Of a stretch of 64,000 nt of DNA, positions 25,583 to 33,790 are shown piece after piece; the stretch's first letter is position 1; every line of letters begins with the position of its first letter. The stretch covers positions 62,001 through 126,000 of the forward strand of contig JAAWEK010000003.1 of the NCBI GenBank assembly GCA_022794265.1, written 5' to 3'. Source of the stretch: Lachnospiraceae bacterium. Lineage in GTDB: Bacteria; Bacillota; Clostridia; Lachnospirales; Lachnospiraceae. A program made the position numbers and the translations under genes. The notes beneath the pieces were generated by a model. That model saw only the letters and a program-made list of their open reading frames with translations. It was not told the DNA's origin and did not search any database.

Positions 25583-26440
25583 ATGGATTTTTGGTTTAAG
25601 GAAAAACATACGAAGAATGTAGAATTTTCCATTCGGGTGGACCGGCAGCTATATTCGGGTCAGTCGGAGTTTCAGAGAATCGATATTTTTGAAAGTGTGG
25701 AATTCGGGCGTTTTCTCACACTGGACGGGTATATGATGCTGACGGAAAAAGATGAATTTATTTATCACGAAATGATTGTCCATGTGCCGATGGCGGTGTT
25801 GCCGGAGGCCAGAAATATTCTGGTCATCGGAGGTGGAGATGGTGGAACGGTAAGGGAACTTACCAGATATGATGGAATTGAACATATCGATCTGGTGGAA
25901 ATTGATGAAGAAGTGGTATTTGCATCCAAAGAATATCTGCCGTTTACGGCTTCAGCATTGGAAGATGAACGGGTCAGTATTTATTATGAGGACGGATTAA
26001 AATTTATCCGTTATCACGAAAATGAATATGACCTGATTATTGTAGATTCCACAGACCCTTTTGGACCGGGAGAAGGCCTGTTTACAAAAGAGTTTTATGG
26101 CAACTGTTATAAGGCATTAACGGAACATGGTATTATGGTGAATCAACATGAAAGTCCTTTTTATCCGGAAGATGCTTATGCCATGCAGCGGGCACACAAA
26201 CGGATTGTGGAATCATTTCCTATCAGCAAGGTATATCAGGCTCATATACCAACCTATCCGTCAGGACACTGGCTGTTCGGATTTGCCTCTAAAACATACC
26301 ATCCAGTCAGTGATTTAAACCGCAGACGCTGGGAAGATTTAAATATAAGGACAAAATATTATAATATCCCTCTTCATATCGGGGCATTTGCATTGCCTGG
26401 ATATGTGGAAAATATGCTGAGAACGGTAGAAGTTCAGTAA
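25583..26440 (+). CDS. speE: Polyamine aminopropyltransferase (spermidine synthase)
   Basis: 285-aa class I methyltransferase-fold enzyme moving the aminopropyl group of decarboxylated SAM to putrescine. Typical blocks: DRQLYSGQSEFQ, LTLDGYMMLTEKDEFIYHEM, VIGGGDGGTVREL (SAM-binding loop), VDSTDPFGPGEGLF with the catalytic Asp, and GHWLFGFASK. AAGGAG about 10 bases upstream supports the start at 25583. It sits directly after speA (gap 13 bases). Confidence 0.95.
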   Translation: MDFWFKEKHTKNVEFSIRVDRQLYSGQSEFQRIDIFESVEFGRFLTLDGYMMLTEKDEFIYHEMIVHVPMAVLPEARNILVIGGGDGGTVRELTRYDGIEHIDLVEIDEEVVFASKEYLPFTASALEDERVSIYYEDGLKFIRYHENEYDLIIVDSTDPFGPGEGLFTKEFYGNCYKALTEHGIMVNQHESPFYPEDAYAMQRAHKRIVESFPISKVYQAHIPTYPSGHWLFGFASKTYHPVSDLNRRRWEDLNIRTKYYNIPLHIGAFALPGYVENMLRTVEVQ

Positions 26441-26457
26441 TTGTATTGATTGCTCCA

Positions 26458-26510
26458 AGGGGCAATTTGCTGAAACTTCCGACCTGCGGCTATGCGTTTT
26501 GCAATCGTCT
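26458..26510. repeat. Intergenic palindromic repeat, copy A (degenerate)
   Basis: The arms GCAATTTGCTGAAACTTC and GCGTTTTGCAATCGTCT match the ends of a repeat also found at 27414-27486, 30055-30102, 43150-43196 and 51048-51084. Located between speE and speB. Confidence 0.5.
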
Positions 26511-26541
26511 AATTGATTTTATTCAGAAAGGATTTGATAAT

Positions 26542-27402
26542 ATGAACAGAATCGGAATGTCCCGCAATATAGAAACTTTCTTAGGGTGTGATAATGAATT
26601 TGAAGAATCCGGAATCGTTATTTTTGGCGCACCCTTTGATTCTACCACATCATATCGGCCCGGCGCCAGGTTTGCAAGCAGAACCATGCGTGCGGAATCC
26701 TATGGATTGGAAACCTATAGTTTGTATCAGAATAAAGATATGGAAGATATTGGCATATTTGATGCCGGCGATCTGGAATTATGTTTCGGAGATACGAACC
26801 TTGCATTGAAAGATATCGAAGAAATGACCTCCGCCATACTGGATTTTGGGAAACTTCCGCTTATGATTGGCGGCGAGCATCTGGTAACTCTGGGAGCCGT
26901 CCGGGCGGTCAGCAGGAAATATGAAGATTTGCATATCCTGCATTTTGATGCCCATGCGGATTTACGAGAGGAATATCTGGGGGCTGCGCTGTCTCATGCC
27001 ACCGTAATGCGCCGAATCTGGGACATTGTTGGTGACGGAAAAATCTATCAGTTTGGAATCCGCAGTGCGGACCGGACAGAATATGAATGGGGGAGAAAAC
27101 ATGTTTCCACCCGTCTGTTTGATTTTCAGGGATTGGAAGACGTAATTGCCGGATTAGAAGGAAAACCGGTATACTTTACTTTGGATCTGGATATACTGGA
27201 TCCTTCTGTATTCCCGGGAACCGGAACACCGGAAGCCGGCGGTGTAAGTTTTCAGGACTTACTGGATGCTGTTTTAAAAGTCAGCAGACTTAATATTGTG
27301 GGCTGTGATATCAATGAACTGTCACCGATGCTGGACTCCAGCGGTGCATCCACGGCTGTGGCATTGAAAATATTAAGAGAAATGCTGCTTGCATTTTACT
27401 AA
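26542..27402 (+). CDS. speB: Agmatinase (ureohydrolase)
   Basis: 286-aa manganese enzyme hydrolysing agmatine to putrescine and urea. The ureohydrolase signatures are complete: GGEHLVTLG, HFDAHADLREEY and FTLDLDILDPSVFPGTGTPE, giving the binuclear Mn ligands. AAAGGA nine bases upstream supports ATG 26542; an in-frame ATG at 26446 would translate through the palindromic repeat and has no Shine-Dalgarno. Agmatinase rather than arginase is inferred from the neighbouring speA. Confidence 0.93.
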   Translation: MNRIGMSRNIETFLGCDNEFEESGIVIFGAPFDSTTSYRPGARFASRTMRAESYGLETYSLYQNKDMEDIGIFDAGDLELCFGDTNLALKDIEEMTSAILDFGKLPLMIGGEHLVTLGAVRAVSRKYEDLHILHFDAHADLREEYLGAALSHATVMRRIWDIVGDGKIYQFGIRSADRTEYEWGRKHVSTRLFDFQGLEDVIAGLEGKPVYFTLDLDILDPSVFPGTGTPEAGGVSFQDLLDAVLKVSRLNIVGCDINELSPMLDSSGASTAVALKILREMLLAFY

Positions 27403-27413
27403 TACTTTATCAG

Positions 27414-27486
27414 AAATATCTTTAGGCGTTTGCGAAACTCAAAGTCACAGGTCAGAAGTTTTGCAATCACCTGTCTAAAGATATTA
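27414..27486. repeat. Intergenic palindromic repeat, copy B (best-preserved hairpin)
   Basis: Outer arms AATATCTTTAG/CTAAAGATATT (11 bp) and inner arms GGCGTTTGCGAAACT/AGTTTTGCAATCACC enclose the loop CAAAGTCACAGGTCAGA. It lies between speB and the carboxynorspermidine dehydrogenase gene and contains no gene. Confidence 0.7.
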
Positions 27487-27500
27487 ATAGAAAGGAAGGA

Positions 27501-28709
27501 ATGGAAAATATGGGTAAAGCGTTGATTATCGGATGCGGAGGGGTTGCCGGAGTGGCAATTCATAAATGCTGCCAGAACAGTGAAGTATTTGAGGAAATCT
27601 GCATTGCCAGCCGTACGAAAAGCAAATGCGATGCATTAAAAGAGAAACTGAAGGACAGTAAGACAAAAATAAAAACAGCACAGGTGAATGCAGATAATGT
27701 GGAAGAGCTGATTGCGCTGATTGAAGATTTTCAGCCGGATGTGGTGCTGAATCTGGCATTGCCATATCAGGATCTTACTATTATGGATGCCTGTCTTGCC
27801 ACGAAAACAAATTATGTGGATACTGCTAATTATGAGCCGCTGGATACAGCAAAGTTTGAATATAAATGGCAGTGGGCATATAGGGAGAAGTTTAAAGAAG
27901 CAGGAATTACCGCATTGCTTGGAAGTGGATTTGATCCAGGTGTGACAGGGGTATTTTCAGCGTATGCCATGAAACATTATTTTGATGAAATTCATTACAT
28001 TGATATTCTGGACTGTAATGCAGGTGATCATGGATATCCGTTTGCCACGAATTTTAATCCGGAAATTAATATTCGGGAAGTATCTGCCAATGGCAGTTAT
28101 TGGGAAAATGGAAACTGGGTGGAAACCCGGCCGATGGAAATTAAACGGGTATATGATTTTCCGGAAATTGGTGAAAAGGATATGTATCTGCTGCACCATG
28201 AAGAACTGGAATCACTGGGAATAAATATCAGGGGAATTAAAAGAATCCGTTTTTTTATGACGTTTGGGCAAAGTTATCTGACTCATTTAAAATGTCTGGA
28301 GAATGTGGGAATGACATCCATTGAGCCGATAGAATATGAAGGAAAACAGATTGTTCCGCTACAATTCTTAAAGGCTGTACTACCGGACCCTGCCAGTCTG
28401 GGACCGAGAACCGTAGGAAAAACCAATATTGGATGTATTTTTCAGGGAATCAAAGACGGAAAAGAAAAAACATATTATGTATATAATGTGTGTGACCATC
28501 AGGAATGTTATAAAGAAGTAGGTTCCCAGGCTATTTCTTATACCACAGGGGTTCCTGCCATGATAGGAGCCATGATGCTGATGGAAGGTATTTGGAAAGG
28601 ACCAGGGGTATTTAATATTGAAGAATTTGACCCGGACCCGTTTATGGATGCTCTGAACCAATGGGGACTTCCATGGAAAGAATCTTTTGACCCGAAATTG
28701 GTCGATTAA
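27501..28709 (+). CDS. Carboxynorspermidine/carboxyspermidine dehydrogenase (saccharopine dehydrogenase family)
   Basis: 402-aa NAD(P)H enzyme. N-terminal Rossmann motif ALIIGCGGVAGVAIHKC, then NVLNLALPYQDL-type and TNYVDTANYEPLD segments, LGSGFDPGVTGVFSAY and LDCNAGDHGYPFATNFNPE, all characteristic of the Lys1-like CASDH group. It condenses aspartate semialdehyde with putrescine (or diaminopropane) to carboxyspermidine (or the nor form). It is immediately followed by the matching decarboxylase gene, which supports the role. ATG 27501 is used; ATG 27510 has slightly better Shine-Dalgarno spacing. Confidence 0.88.
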   Translation: MENMGKALIIGCGGVAGVAIHKCCQNSEVFEEICIASRTKSKCDALKEKLKDSKTKIKTAQVNADNVEELIALIEDFQPDVVLNLALPYQDLTIMDACLATKTNYVDTANYEPLDTAKFEYKWQWAYREKFKEAGITALLGSGFDPGVTGVFSAYAMKHYFDEIHYIDILDCNAGDHGYPFATNFNPEINIREVSANGSYWENGNWVETRPMEIKRVYDFPEIGEKDMYLLHHEELESLGINIRGIKRIRFFMTFGQSYLTHLKCLENVGMTSIEPIEYEGKQIVPLQFLKAVLPDPASLGPRTVGKTNIGCIFQGIKDGKEKTYYVYNVCDHQECYKEVGSQAISYTTGVPAMIGAMMLMEGIWKGPGVFNIEEFDPDPFMDALNQWGLPWKESFDPKLVD

Positions 28710-28734
28710 AATTTAGTTCAGGAGAAGTGTTGAT

Positions 28735-30048
28735 ATGAAAATAAATTCTGAAAGCATAAAGCATCTGATGGAGAATATACGGATGGAAAAAATTTCAACT
28801 CCTTCCTATGTTCTGGATGAATCCGTGCTGATTGAAAATCTTGAAATCCTGCAACGGGTGGAGCAACAGACCGGCTGTCATATATTGCTGGCTCAGAAAG
28901 CGTTTTCGGTATATCAGACTTATCCTCTGATTGGAAAATACATTTCTGGTGTGACCGCCAGCGGTCTGTTTGAAGCGAAACTGGGTCATGAAAAAATGAA
29001 AGGGGAAAATCATATTTTTTCTCCGGTATATAAAAAAGAAGAATTTGGAGAAATACTGAATCTTTGCGACCATATTATATTTAATTCTTTCCGGGAATGG
29101 GACAGACATAAGGAACAGGCGCTGGAGGCCAGAAATACTGTTGTCCGGAATGGAAAAAACGGTCCGGAATTCGGAATACGGCTGAATCCCTGCTGTTCCA
29201 CCCAGGAGCATGTAATCTATGACCCTTGTGCCTATGGCTCCCGGTTTGGTGTCCGAAAAGAAGAGTTTCGTTTTGATGAGCTTGATGGTATCAGTGGAAT
29301 CCATTTTCATACACTGTGTGAACAGAATTCCGGAGATTTAAAGAAAACTCTGGAGGTAGTGGAGCGGGATTTTTCCCGGGTACTTCATCAGGTGAAATGG
29401 GTGAATCTGGGAGGCGGACATCATATTACCAGAGAAGATTATGATATTGAAACACTGATTAACTGTATCCGGCATCTTCAGGAGACCTATGATGTGCAGG
29501 TGTATCTGGAGCCAGGTGAGGCAGTTGTACTGAACGCCGGATATATGGTCAGCCGGGTATTGGATATTGGAGATAACGGCATTCAGACAGCGATTCTGGA
29601 TGCGTCTGCCGCCTGTCATATGCCGGACATTATTGAAATGCCTTATACGCCTTTAGTAATGGCGGTGAGGGACAGCAGAATCATTAAAAATACTGCTGTT
29701 TATGGAATCAGTCCGGAAGGAATCACCGATTATACGAAATCGGAATCAGGTGCTCCGGTTTCTGGAATCGAAGATATGAATGAAATGAACGGTATGGAAT
29801 GGAAGCCGGAGGTATACCGGTTTGGCGGAAATACCTGTCTGGCCGGAGATATGTTTGGTGATTATGAATTTGAGCAGAAACTGCAGGTGGGAGATTATAT
29901 TGTATTATTTGATATGGCACTTTATTCCATGGTGAAAAATAATACGTTTAACGGAATCGGCCTGCCTTCGATTTTATATATGAACCGGGAAGGAACCATG
30001 GAAACCATAAAACGGTTTGGATATGAGGACTTTGTAATCCGCCTGTAA
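28735..30048 (+). CDS. nspC: Carboxynorspermidine/carboxyspermidine decarboxylase
   Basis: 437-aa PLP enzyme of the alanine-racemase-fold decarboxylases, somewhat longer than the usual roughly 380 residues. The Schiff-base lysine is in LLAQKAFSVY. Blocks ISGVTASGLFEAKLG, GIHFHTLCEQ, WVNLGGGHHI, VYLEPGEAVV and FGGNTCLAGD are present. An extra segment (about residues 320-355, rich in Gly/Glu/Met) precedes the CLAGD block and may account for the added length. It removes the carboxyl group from carboxyspermidine to give spermidine. GGAGAAG upstream of ATG 28735; 25 bases after the dehydrogenase. Confidence 0.9.
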   Translation: MKINSESIKHLMENIRMEKISTPSYVLDESVLIENLEILQRVEQQTGCHILLAQKAFSVYQTYPLIGKYISGVTASGLFEAKLGHEKMKGENHIFSPVYKKEEFGEILNLCDHIIFNSFREWDRHKEQALEARNTVVRNGKNGPEFGIRLNPCCSTQEHVIYDPCAYGSRFGVRKEEFRFDELDGISGIHFHTLCEQNSGDLKKTLEVVERDFSRVLHQVKWVNLGGGHHITREDYDIETLINCIRHLQETYDVQVYLEPGEAVVLNAGYMVSRVLDIGDNGIQTAILDASAACHMPDIIEMPYTPLVMAVRDSRIIKNTAVYGISPEGITDYTKSESGAPVSGIEDMNEMNGMEWKPEVYRFGGNTCLAGDMFGDYEFEQKLQVGDYIVLFDMALYSMVKNNTFNGIGLPSILYMNREGTMETIKRFGYEDFVIRL

Positions 30049-30054
30049 ACCGGA

Positions 30055-30102
30055 TGATTGTGAAATTCATGGTTTTAAACCGGAAATTCTGCAGCTATTC
30101 AG
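30055..30102. repeat. Intergenic palindromic repeat, copy F (degenerate)
   Basis: Contains GTGAAATTCATGGT followed by GGAAATTCTGCAG, aligning with GCGAAACTCATGGT and AGAAGTTTCACAA of the copy at 43150-43196. The dyad is weaker here. It lies between nspC and the aminopeptidase gene. Confidence 0.4.
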
Positions 30103-30151
30103 TAATTTAGTATAAGGAAAGGAAACCTTTATTCGGGGAACAGGTATAAAG

Positions 30152-31966
30152 ATGAAAGTTTTAAAGCGATTGGAATTATTAAGGAATGAGATGAAAAAGG
30201 CACATATTGACATATATATTATTCCTACCAACGATTTTCATTTATCGGAATATGTAGGGGATTATTTTAAATGCCGGGAATATATGTCGGGATTTACGGG
30301 TTCTGCAGGGGTTATGACTGTAACGGAGCATCAGGCCGTATTATGGACTGACGGAAGATATTTTCTTCAGGCGGAACAGCAGCTTGCGGGAACCGGAATT
30401 GAATTATTCCGGATGGGAATGGATGGTGTTCCTCATATTGATGAATATGTAGAACATTATTTGAAAAAAGGTATGACTCTGGGATTTGACGGCAGATGCA
30501 TGGCAGCTTCCGAGGGATGCGGATTTGCGAAACTTGTGGAAAGCTTTGGAAATACAGACAGCAGACGTTTCATCTATCAAACAGATTTAGTCGGGAAAAT
30601 TTGGACCGGGCGACCGTTCATATCCAGGGAAAAAGCATTTGTGCTGAATATGGAATATGCAGGAGAAGGTTATGAGAGCAAGCTGGCGAATGTCAGAAAA
30701 GATATGGGTGAGAAAAGGGCGGATATATGTCTGCTGACTGCACTGGATGAAATCGCATGGCTGTTAAATATCCGTGGAAATGATGTCAAATGCAATCCTG
30801 TATTGTTATCTTATCTGATTATATCGGAAGAAAAAGTATTGCTTTATTGTTTTGAAGAAAGTATCATAGAAATCCGGGATTATCTGGAAGATTTGGGGGT
30901 AGAAATCCGGGATTATTTTTCCGTTTATGACGAAATTCGGGAATTCGGACAAGACCGCAGGGTTTTAACGGATACCGACAAGATGAATTATACCTTATAT
31001 ATGTCGTTGGTGAAAAGTAATGCAAAGATTCTGGATTATAATACTCCGGTTTATTTTCTGAAAGCCGTAAAAAATAAAACAGAGGTGGAAAATGAGCGGC
31101 AGGCCCATGTAAAAGATGCTATTGCGTATATCCGTTTTTTATACTGGTTTAAGAATCATTTGGGTAAACAGTATATGGATGAGCTGACGGTGGCAGAACG
31201 GCTGCTGGAAGAACGGAAAAAAATGGAACATTTTGTAGAGGAAAGTTTTGATTCCATAGTGGCATATGGTGACCATGGAGCCATCGTCCATTATTCGGCA
31301 ACTGAAGATTCAAAATATGAGATACAGCCGTCTTCCTTTGTATTAATAGATACCGGAGCCCATTATCTGGAAGGCACAACTGATATTACCAGAACACTGG
31401 TTTGCGGAACTTTGACGAACCAGCAGAAACAACATTATACTGCAGTTTTAAGAGGAAATCTGAATCTGGGAGGAACAAGATTTTTATACGGAGTGAACGG
31501 TCTGAATCTGGACGTACTGGCAAGACAGCCGCTGTGGGAACTGGGATTGGATTATAATCATGGAACCGGGCATGGTGTGGGATATCTGTTAAATGTTCAT
31601 GAAGGCCCCAATGCATTCCGATGGAGAATTACCGAAGGAAAGAAAAGAGTTCCAAAACTGGAGGAAGGAATGATCACATCCAATGAGCCAGGGGTCTATC
31701 TGAAAGGCGAATATGGTATTCGTCTGGAAAATATGGTGGTCTGCCAGCGTTGTGAAGATTTTGATTCGAATCCTTTCGGTCATTTTATGGAATTTGAAAC
31801 CCTGACACTGGTACCATTTGAACGGGAGGCCATTGTGGCAGAGGCGCTGACCGGACGGGAGCGGAAATTGCTGAATGACTATCATGCCCGTGTGTATGAA
31901 ACGGTAAGTCCTTATCTGAACTTAAAAGAACAGGAATTTTTAAAAAGCTATACGGAACCGTTGTAG
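30152..31966 (+). CDS. Xaa-Pro aminopeptidase (M24B), long cytosolic type
   Basis: 604-aa metallopeptidase removing the N-terminal residue before proline. Two creatinase-N-like domains (about residues 1-310) precede the pita-bread catalytic domain. The metal ligands are visible: LIDTGAHYLEGTTDITRT (two Asp), GTGHGVGYLLNVHEG (His), TSNEPGVY (Glu) and GIRLENMV (Glu). The length and three-domain layout match eukaryotic-like aminopeptidase P, common in Clostridia. It follows nspC after about 100 bases and is probably not functionally part of the polyamine set. Confidence 0.95.
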   Translation: MKVLKRLELLRNEMKKAHIDIYIIPTNDFHLSEYVGDYFKCREYMSGFTGSAGVMTVTEHQAVLWTDGRYFLQAEQQLAGTGIELFRMGMDGVPHIDEYVEHYLKKGMTLGFDGRCMAASEGCGFAKLVESFGNTDSRRFIYQTDLVGKIWTGRPFISREKAFVLNMEYAGEGYESKLANVRKDMGEKRADICLLTALDEIAWLLNIRGNDVKCNPVLLSYLIISEEKVLLYCFEESIIEIRDYLEDLGVEIRDYFSVYDEIREFGQDRRVLTDTDKMNYTLYMSLVKSNAKILDYNTPVYFLKAVKNKTEVENERQAHVKDAIAYIRFLYWFKNHLGKQYMDELTVAERLLEERKKMEHFVEESFDSIVAYGDHGAIVHYSATEDSKYEIQPSSFVLIDTGAHYLEGTTDITRTLVCGTLTNQQKQHYTAVLRGNLNLGGTRFLYGVNGLNLDVLARQPLWELGLDYNHGTGHGVGYLLNVHEGPNAFRWRITEGKKRVPKLEEGMITSNEPGVYLKGEYGIRLENMVVCQRCEDFDSNPFGHFMEFETLTLVPFEREAIVAEALTGRERKLLNDYHARVYETVSPYLNLKEQEFLKSYTEPL

Positions 31967-31980
31967 TTTATATCTGTTGC

Positions 31981-32009
31981 TTGACAACGGATTTCCGGTC
32001 TGATATTAT
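31981..32009 (+). promoter_or_regulatory. Promoter of the thi operon leader
   Basis: TTGACA-N17-TATTAT, starting 15 bp after the aminopeptidase stop. The -10 ends only 17 bp before the terminator hairpin. Confidence 0.75.
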
Positions 32010-32025
32010 GTTTGACAGAATGCGG

Positions 32026-32083
32026 AAAAGACTGCATGAAGGGGTACACCACCTTGGGTGTATCGGATTCATGCAGTCTTTTT
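32026..32083 (+). terminator. Leader terminator ahead of thiS (candidate attenuator)
   Basis: A 14-bp stem AAAGACTGCATGAA/TTCATGCAGTCTTT encloses a small second hairpin (GTACACC/GGGTGTA) and is followed by five T residues. It starts about 10 nt after the expected transcript start and ends 30 bp before thiS. No TPP riboswitch consensus was found nearby. Confidence 0.75.
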
Positions 32084-32112
32084 GTGTTACTAAAATCGAA
32101 ATGGAGGAACAT

Positions 32113-32304
32113 ATGAGACTAAATGGAGTGGAAATAAACCGGGACTATGAAAATCTGGAACGGCTTTTACTGGAACAACGGTTTGACCTGAAATACATTG
32201 CAGTGGAATGTAACGGAAGAATCATTCCGAAATCAGAATATTCCAATTATATCCCTCAGCCGGAGGATGAAATGGAGGTTGTAAGTTTTGTTGGAGGCGG
32301 CTGA
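32113..32304 (+). CDS. thiS: Sulfur carrier protein ThiS
   Basis: 63-aa ubiquitin-like protein ending in VGGG, the C-terminal Gly-Gly that is adenylated and thiocarboxylated. It starts MRLNGVEINRDY and keeps the family's short beta-grasp pattern. GGAGG lies 5 bases upstream of ATG 32113; longer in-frame starts run through the leader hairpin and are not used. It delivers sulfur to ThiG for thiazole formation. Confidence 0.9.
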   Translation: MRLNGVEINRDYENLERLLLEQRFDLKYIAVECNGRIIPKSEYSNYIPQPEDEMEVVSFVGGG

Positions 32305-32920
32305 AATTTATGAGGCCCTATGTCAGAGGCATACAAAAGAAAAACAGGATAAACTGAAAAATGCCAGGGTAGCAGTGGCAGGCCTGGGAGGTCTGGGTTC
32401 CCATGTGAGTATTGCTCTGGCAAGGCTTGGAATCGGCAGTTTAAGATTGATAGACTATGATGTGGTGGATATAACCAATATTTTTCGCCAAAGTTATTAC
32501 CTTCAGCACATCGGACAATATAAAACGGACTCTATGAAAGCCCAGATTGCAGAAATCAATCCTTACATAAAGGTAGAATCCATAACGGAGAAAATCACAC
32601 AGGAAAATGTTATGGAACTGATGGGAGAGGCGGATATAATTTGTGAAGCCTTGGACCGGAAAGAATCAAAGGCAATGCTGATTAATGAAATCATGGAACA
32701 TTCCCGGAATAAAATCATAGTGTCGGGTAATGGAATGGCAGGAATGGACAGCGGAAACAGGATACTTACCAGAAAAGTTACTGACCGGTTTTATGTGTGT
32801 GGCGATGGTGTCAGCAGTCTGGAAGACGGACTGCAGTTAATGGCCCCAAGGGTTGCCCTGTGTGCCATGCATGAGGCAAATATGGTCATGCGGATTCTTC
32901 TGGGTGAAACAGAAGAATAG
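32288..32920 (+). CDS. thiF: Sulfur carrier protein adenylyltransferase ThiF, short type
   Basis: 210-aa E1-like enzyme that adenylates the ThiS C-terminus. Nucleotide-binding motif VAGLGGLGSHVSIALARLG, then DYDVVDITNIFRQSYY and ADIICEALDRKESKAML. It is the short, Clostridia-type ThiF, lacking the C-terminal cysteine-rich half of E. coli ThiF. There is no in-frame ATG near the family start. TTG 32288 overlapping the end of thiS by 17 bases is the likely initiator, with translational coupling; TTG 32291 is an alternative. Confidence 0.88.
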   Translation: MLEAAEIYEALCQRHTKEKQDKLKNARVAVAGLGGLGSHVSIALARLGIGSLRLIDYDVVDITNIFRQSYYLQHIGQYKTDSMKAQIAEINPYIKVESITEKITQENVMELMGEADIICEALDRKESKAMLINEIMEHSRNKIIVSGNGMAGMDSGNRILTRKVTDRFYVCGDGVSSLEDGLQLMAPRVALCAMHEANMVMRILLGETEE

Positions 32921-32972
32921 TATATTATAGGTATAAAAATGCATTTGCAGAATGTGGAAAAGAGGTAGGAAC

Positions 32973-33749
32973 ATGCAACGTAGAAATGATATATTTGTTA
33001 TAGGAGAACATGAATTTACATCCCGGTTTATTTTAGGTTCCGGAAAATATTCTTTGGACCTGATTCAGGCGGCAGTCCAGCATGCAGGAGCAGAAATCAT
33101 TACTCTGGCGCTCCGGCGCGCCAACAGTGAAAGTATGGGAAATATTCTGGACTATATTCCGGAAGGTGTTACCCTTCTTCCAAATACTTCCGGCGCCAGA
33201 ACAGCCCAGGAGGCCGTGCGGATTGCCAGACTGGCCAGGGAGCTTGGTTGTGGCAATTTTATTAAAATAGAAGTGATACGTGATTCAAAATATCTGCTGC
33301 CAAATAATCAGGAAACCATAAAGGCAACAGAAATCCTTGCGAAAGAAGGTTTTGTGGTTATGCCGTATATGTATCCTGATTTAAATGCGGCCAGAGATCT
33401 GGTCTCTGCAGGAGCAGCAGCTGTTATGCCTCTTGGCGCACCGATTGGTTCCAATAAAGGGCTTTGTACCAAAGAATTTATACAAATATTAATTGATGAA
33501 ATCGAACTGCCGGTTATTGTAGATGCCGGAATCGGAAAACCTTCCCAGGCATGTGAAGCAATGGAAATGGGAGCGGCGGCCGTTATGGCAAATACGGCCA
33601 TTGCAACAGCAGGGGATATCCCTGCAATGGCAGAAGCATTTAAACAGGCAGTGGAAGCAGGAAGAACCGCTTATCTGTCAGGAATGGGAAGAGTCATTTC
33701 TCATGGAGGAGAAGCCTCTTCCCCGTTAACCGGTTTTTTAAGAGACTGA
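32973..33749 (+). CDS. thiG: Thiazole synthase
   Basis: 258-aa TIM-barrel enzyme making the thiazole phosphate ring from deoxyxylulose 5-phosphate, ThiS-thiocarboxylate and dehydroglycine. Visible: [27 protein letters not shown] (the Schiff-base lysine region), [12 protein letters not shown] and [21 protein letters not shown] upstream selects ATG 32973. The sequence closely follows the family from end to end. Confidence 0.96.
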   Translation: MQRRNDIFVIGEHEFTSRFILGSGKYSLDLIQAAVQHAGAEIITLALRRANSESMGNILDYIPEGVTLLPNTSGARTAQEAVRIARLARELGCGNFIKIEVIRDSKYLLPNNQETIKATEILAKEGFVVMPYMYPDLNAARDLVSAGAAAVMPLGAPIGSNKGLCTKEFIQILIDEIELPVIVDAGIGKPSQACEAMEMGAAAVMANTAIATAGDIPAMAEAFKQAVEAGRTAYLSGMGRVISHGGEASSPLTGFLRD

Positions 33750-33790
33750 GAAAGCGGGAAACCTGTGATTTAAGCTGAAAGGAGAATATT

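Noticed and set aside
26446-26541. Longer N-terminus of agmatinase
   Set aside because: The added residues are a translation of the palindromic repeat and are not family-like; a Shine-Dalgarno supports 26542.
31967-32112. TPP riboswitch ahead of thiS
   Set aside because: I looked for the conserved CTGAGA and ACCTGA-type core; neither is present and the leader is too short.
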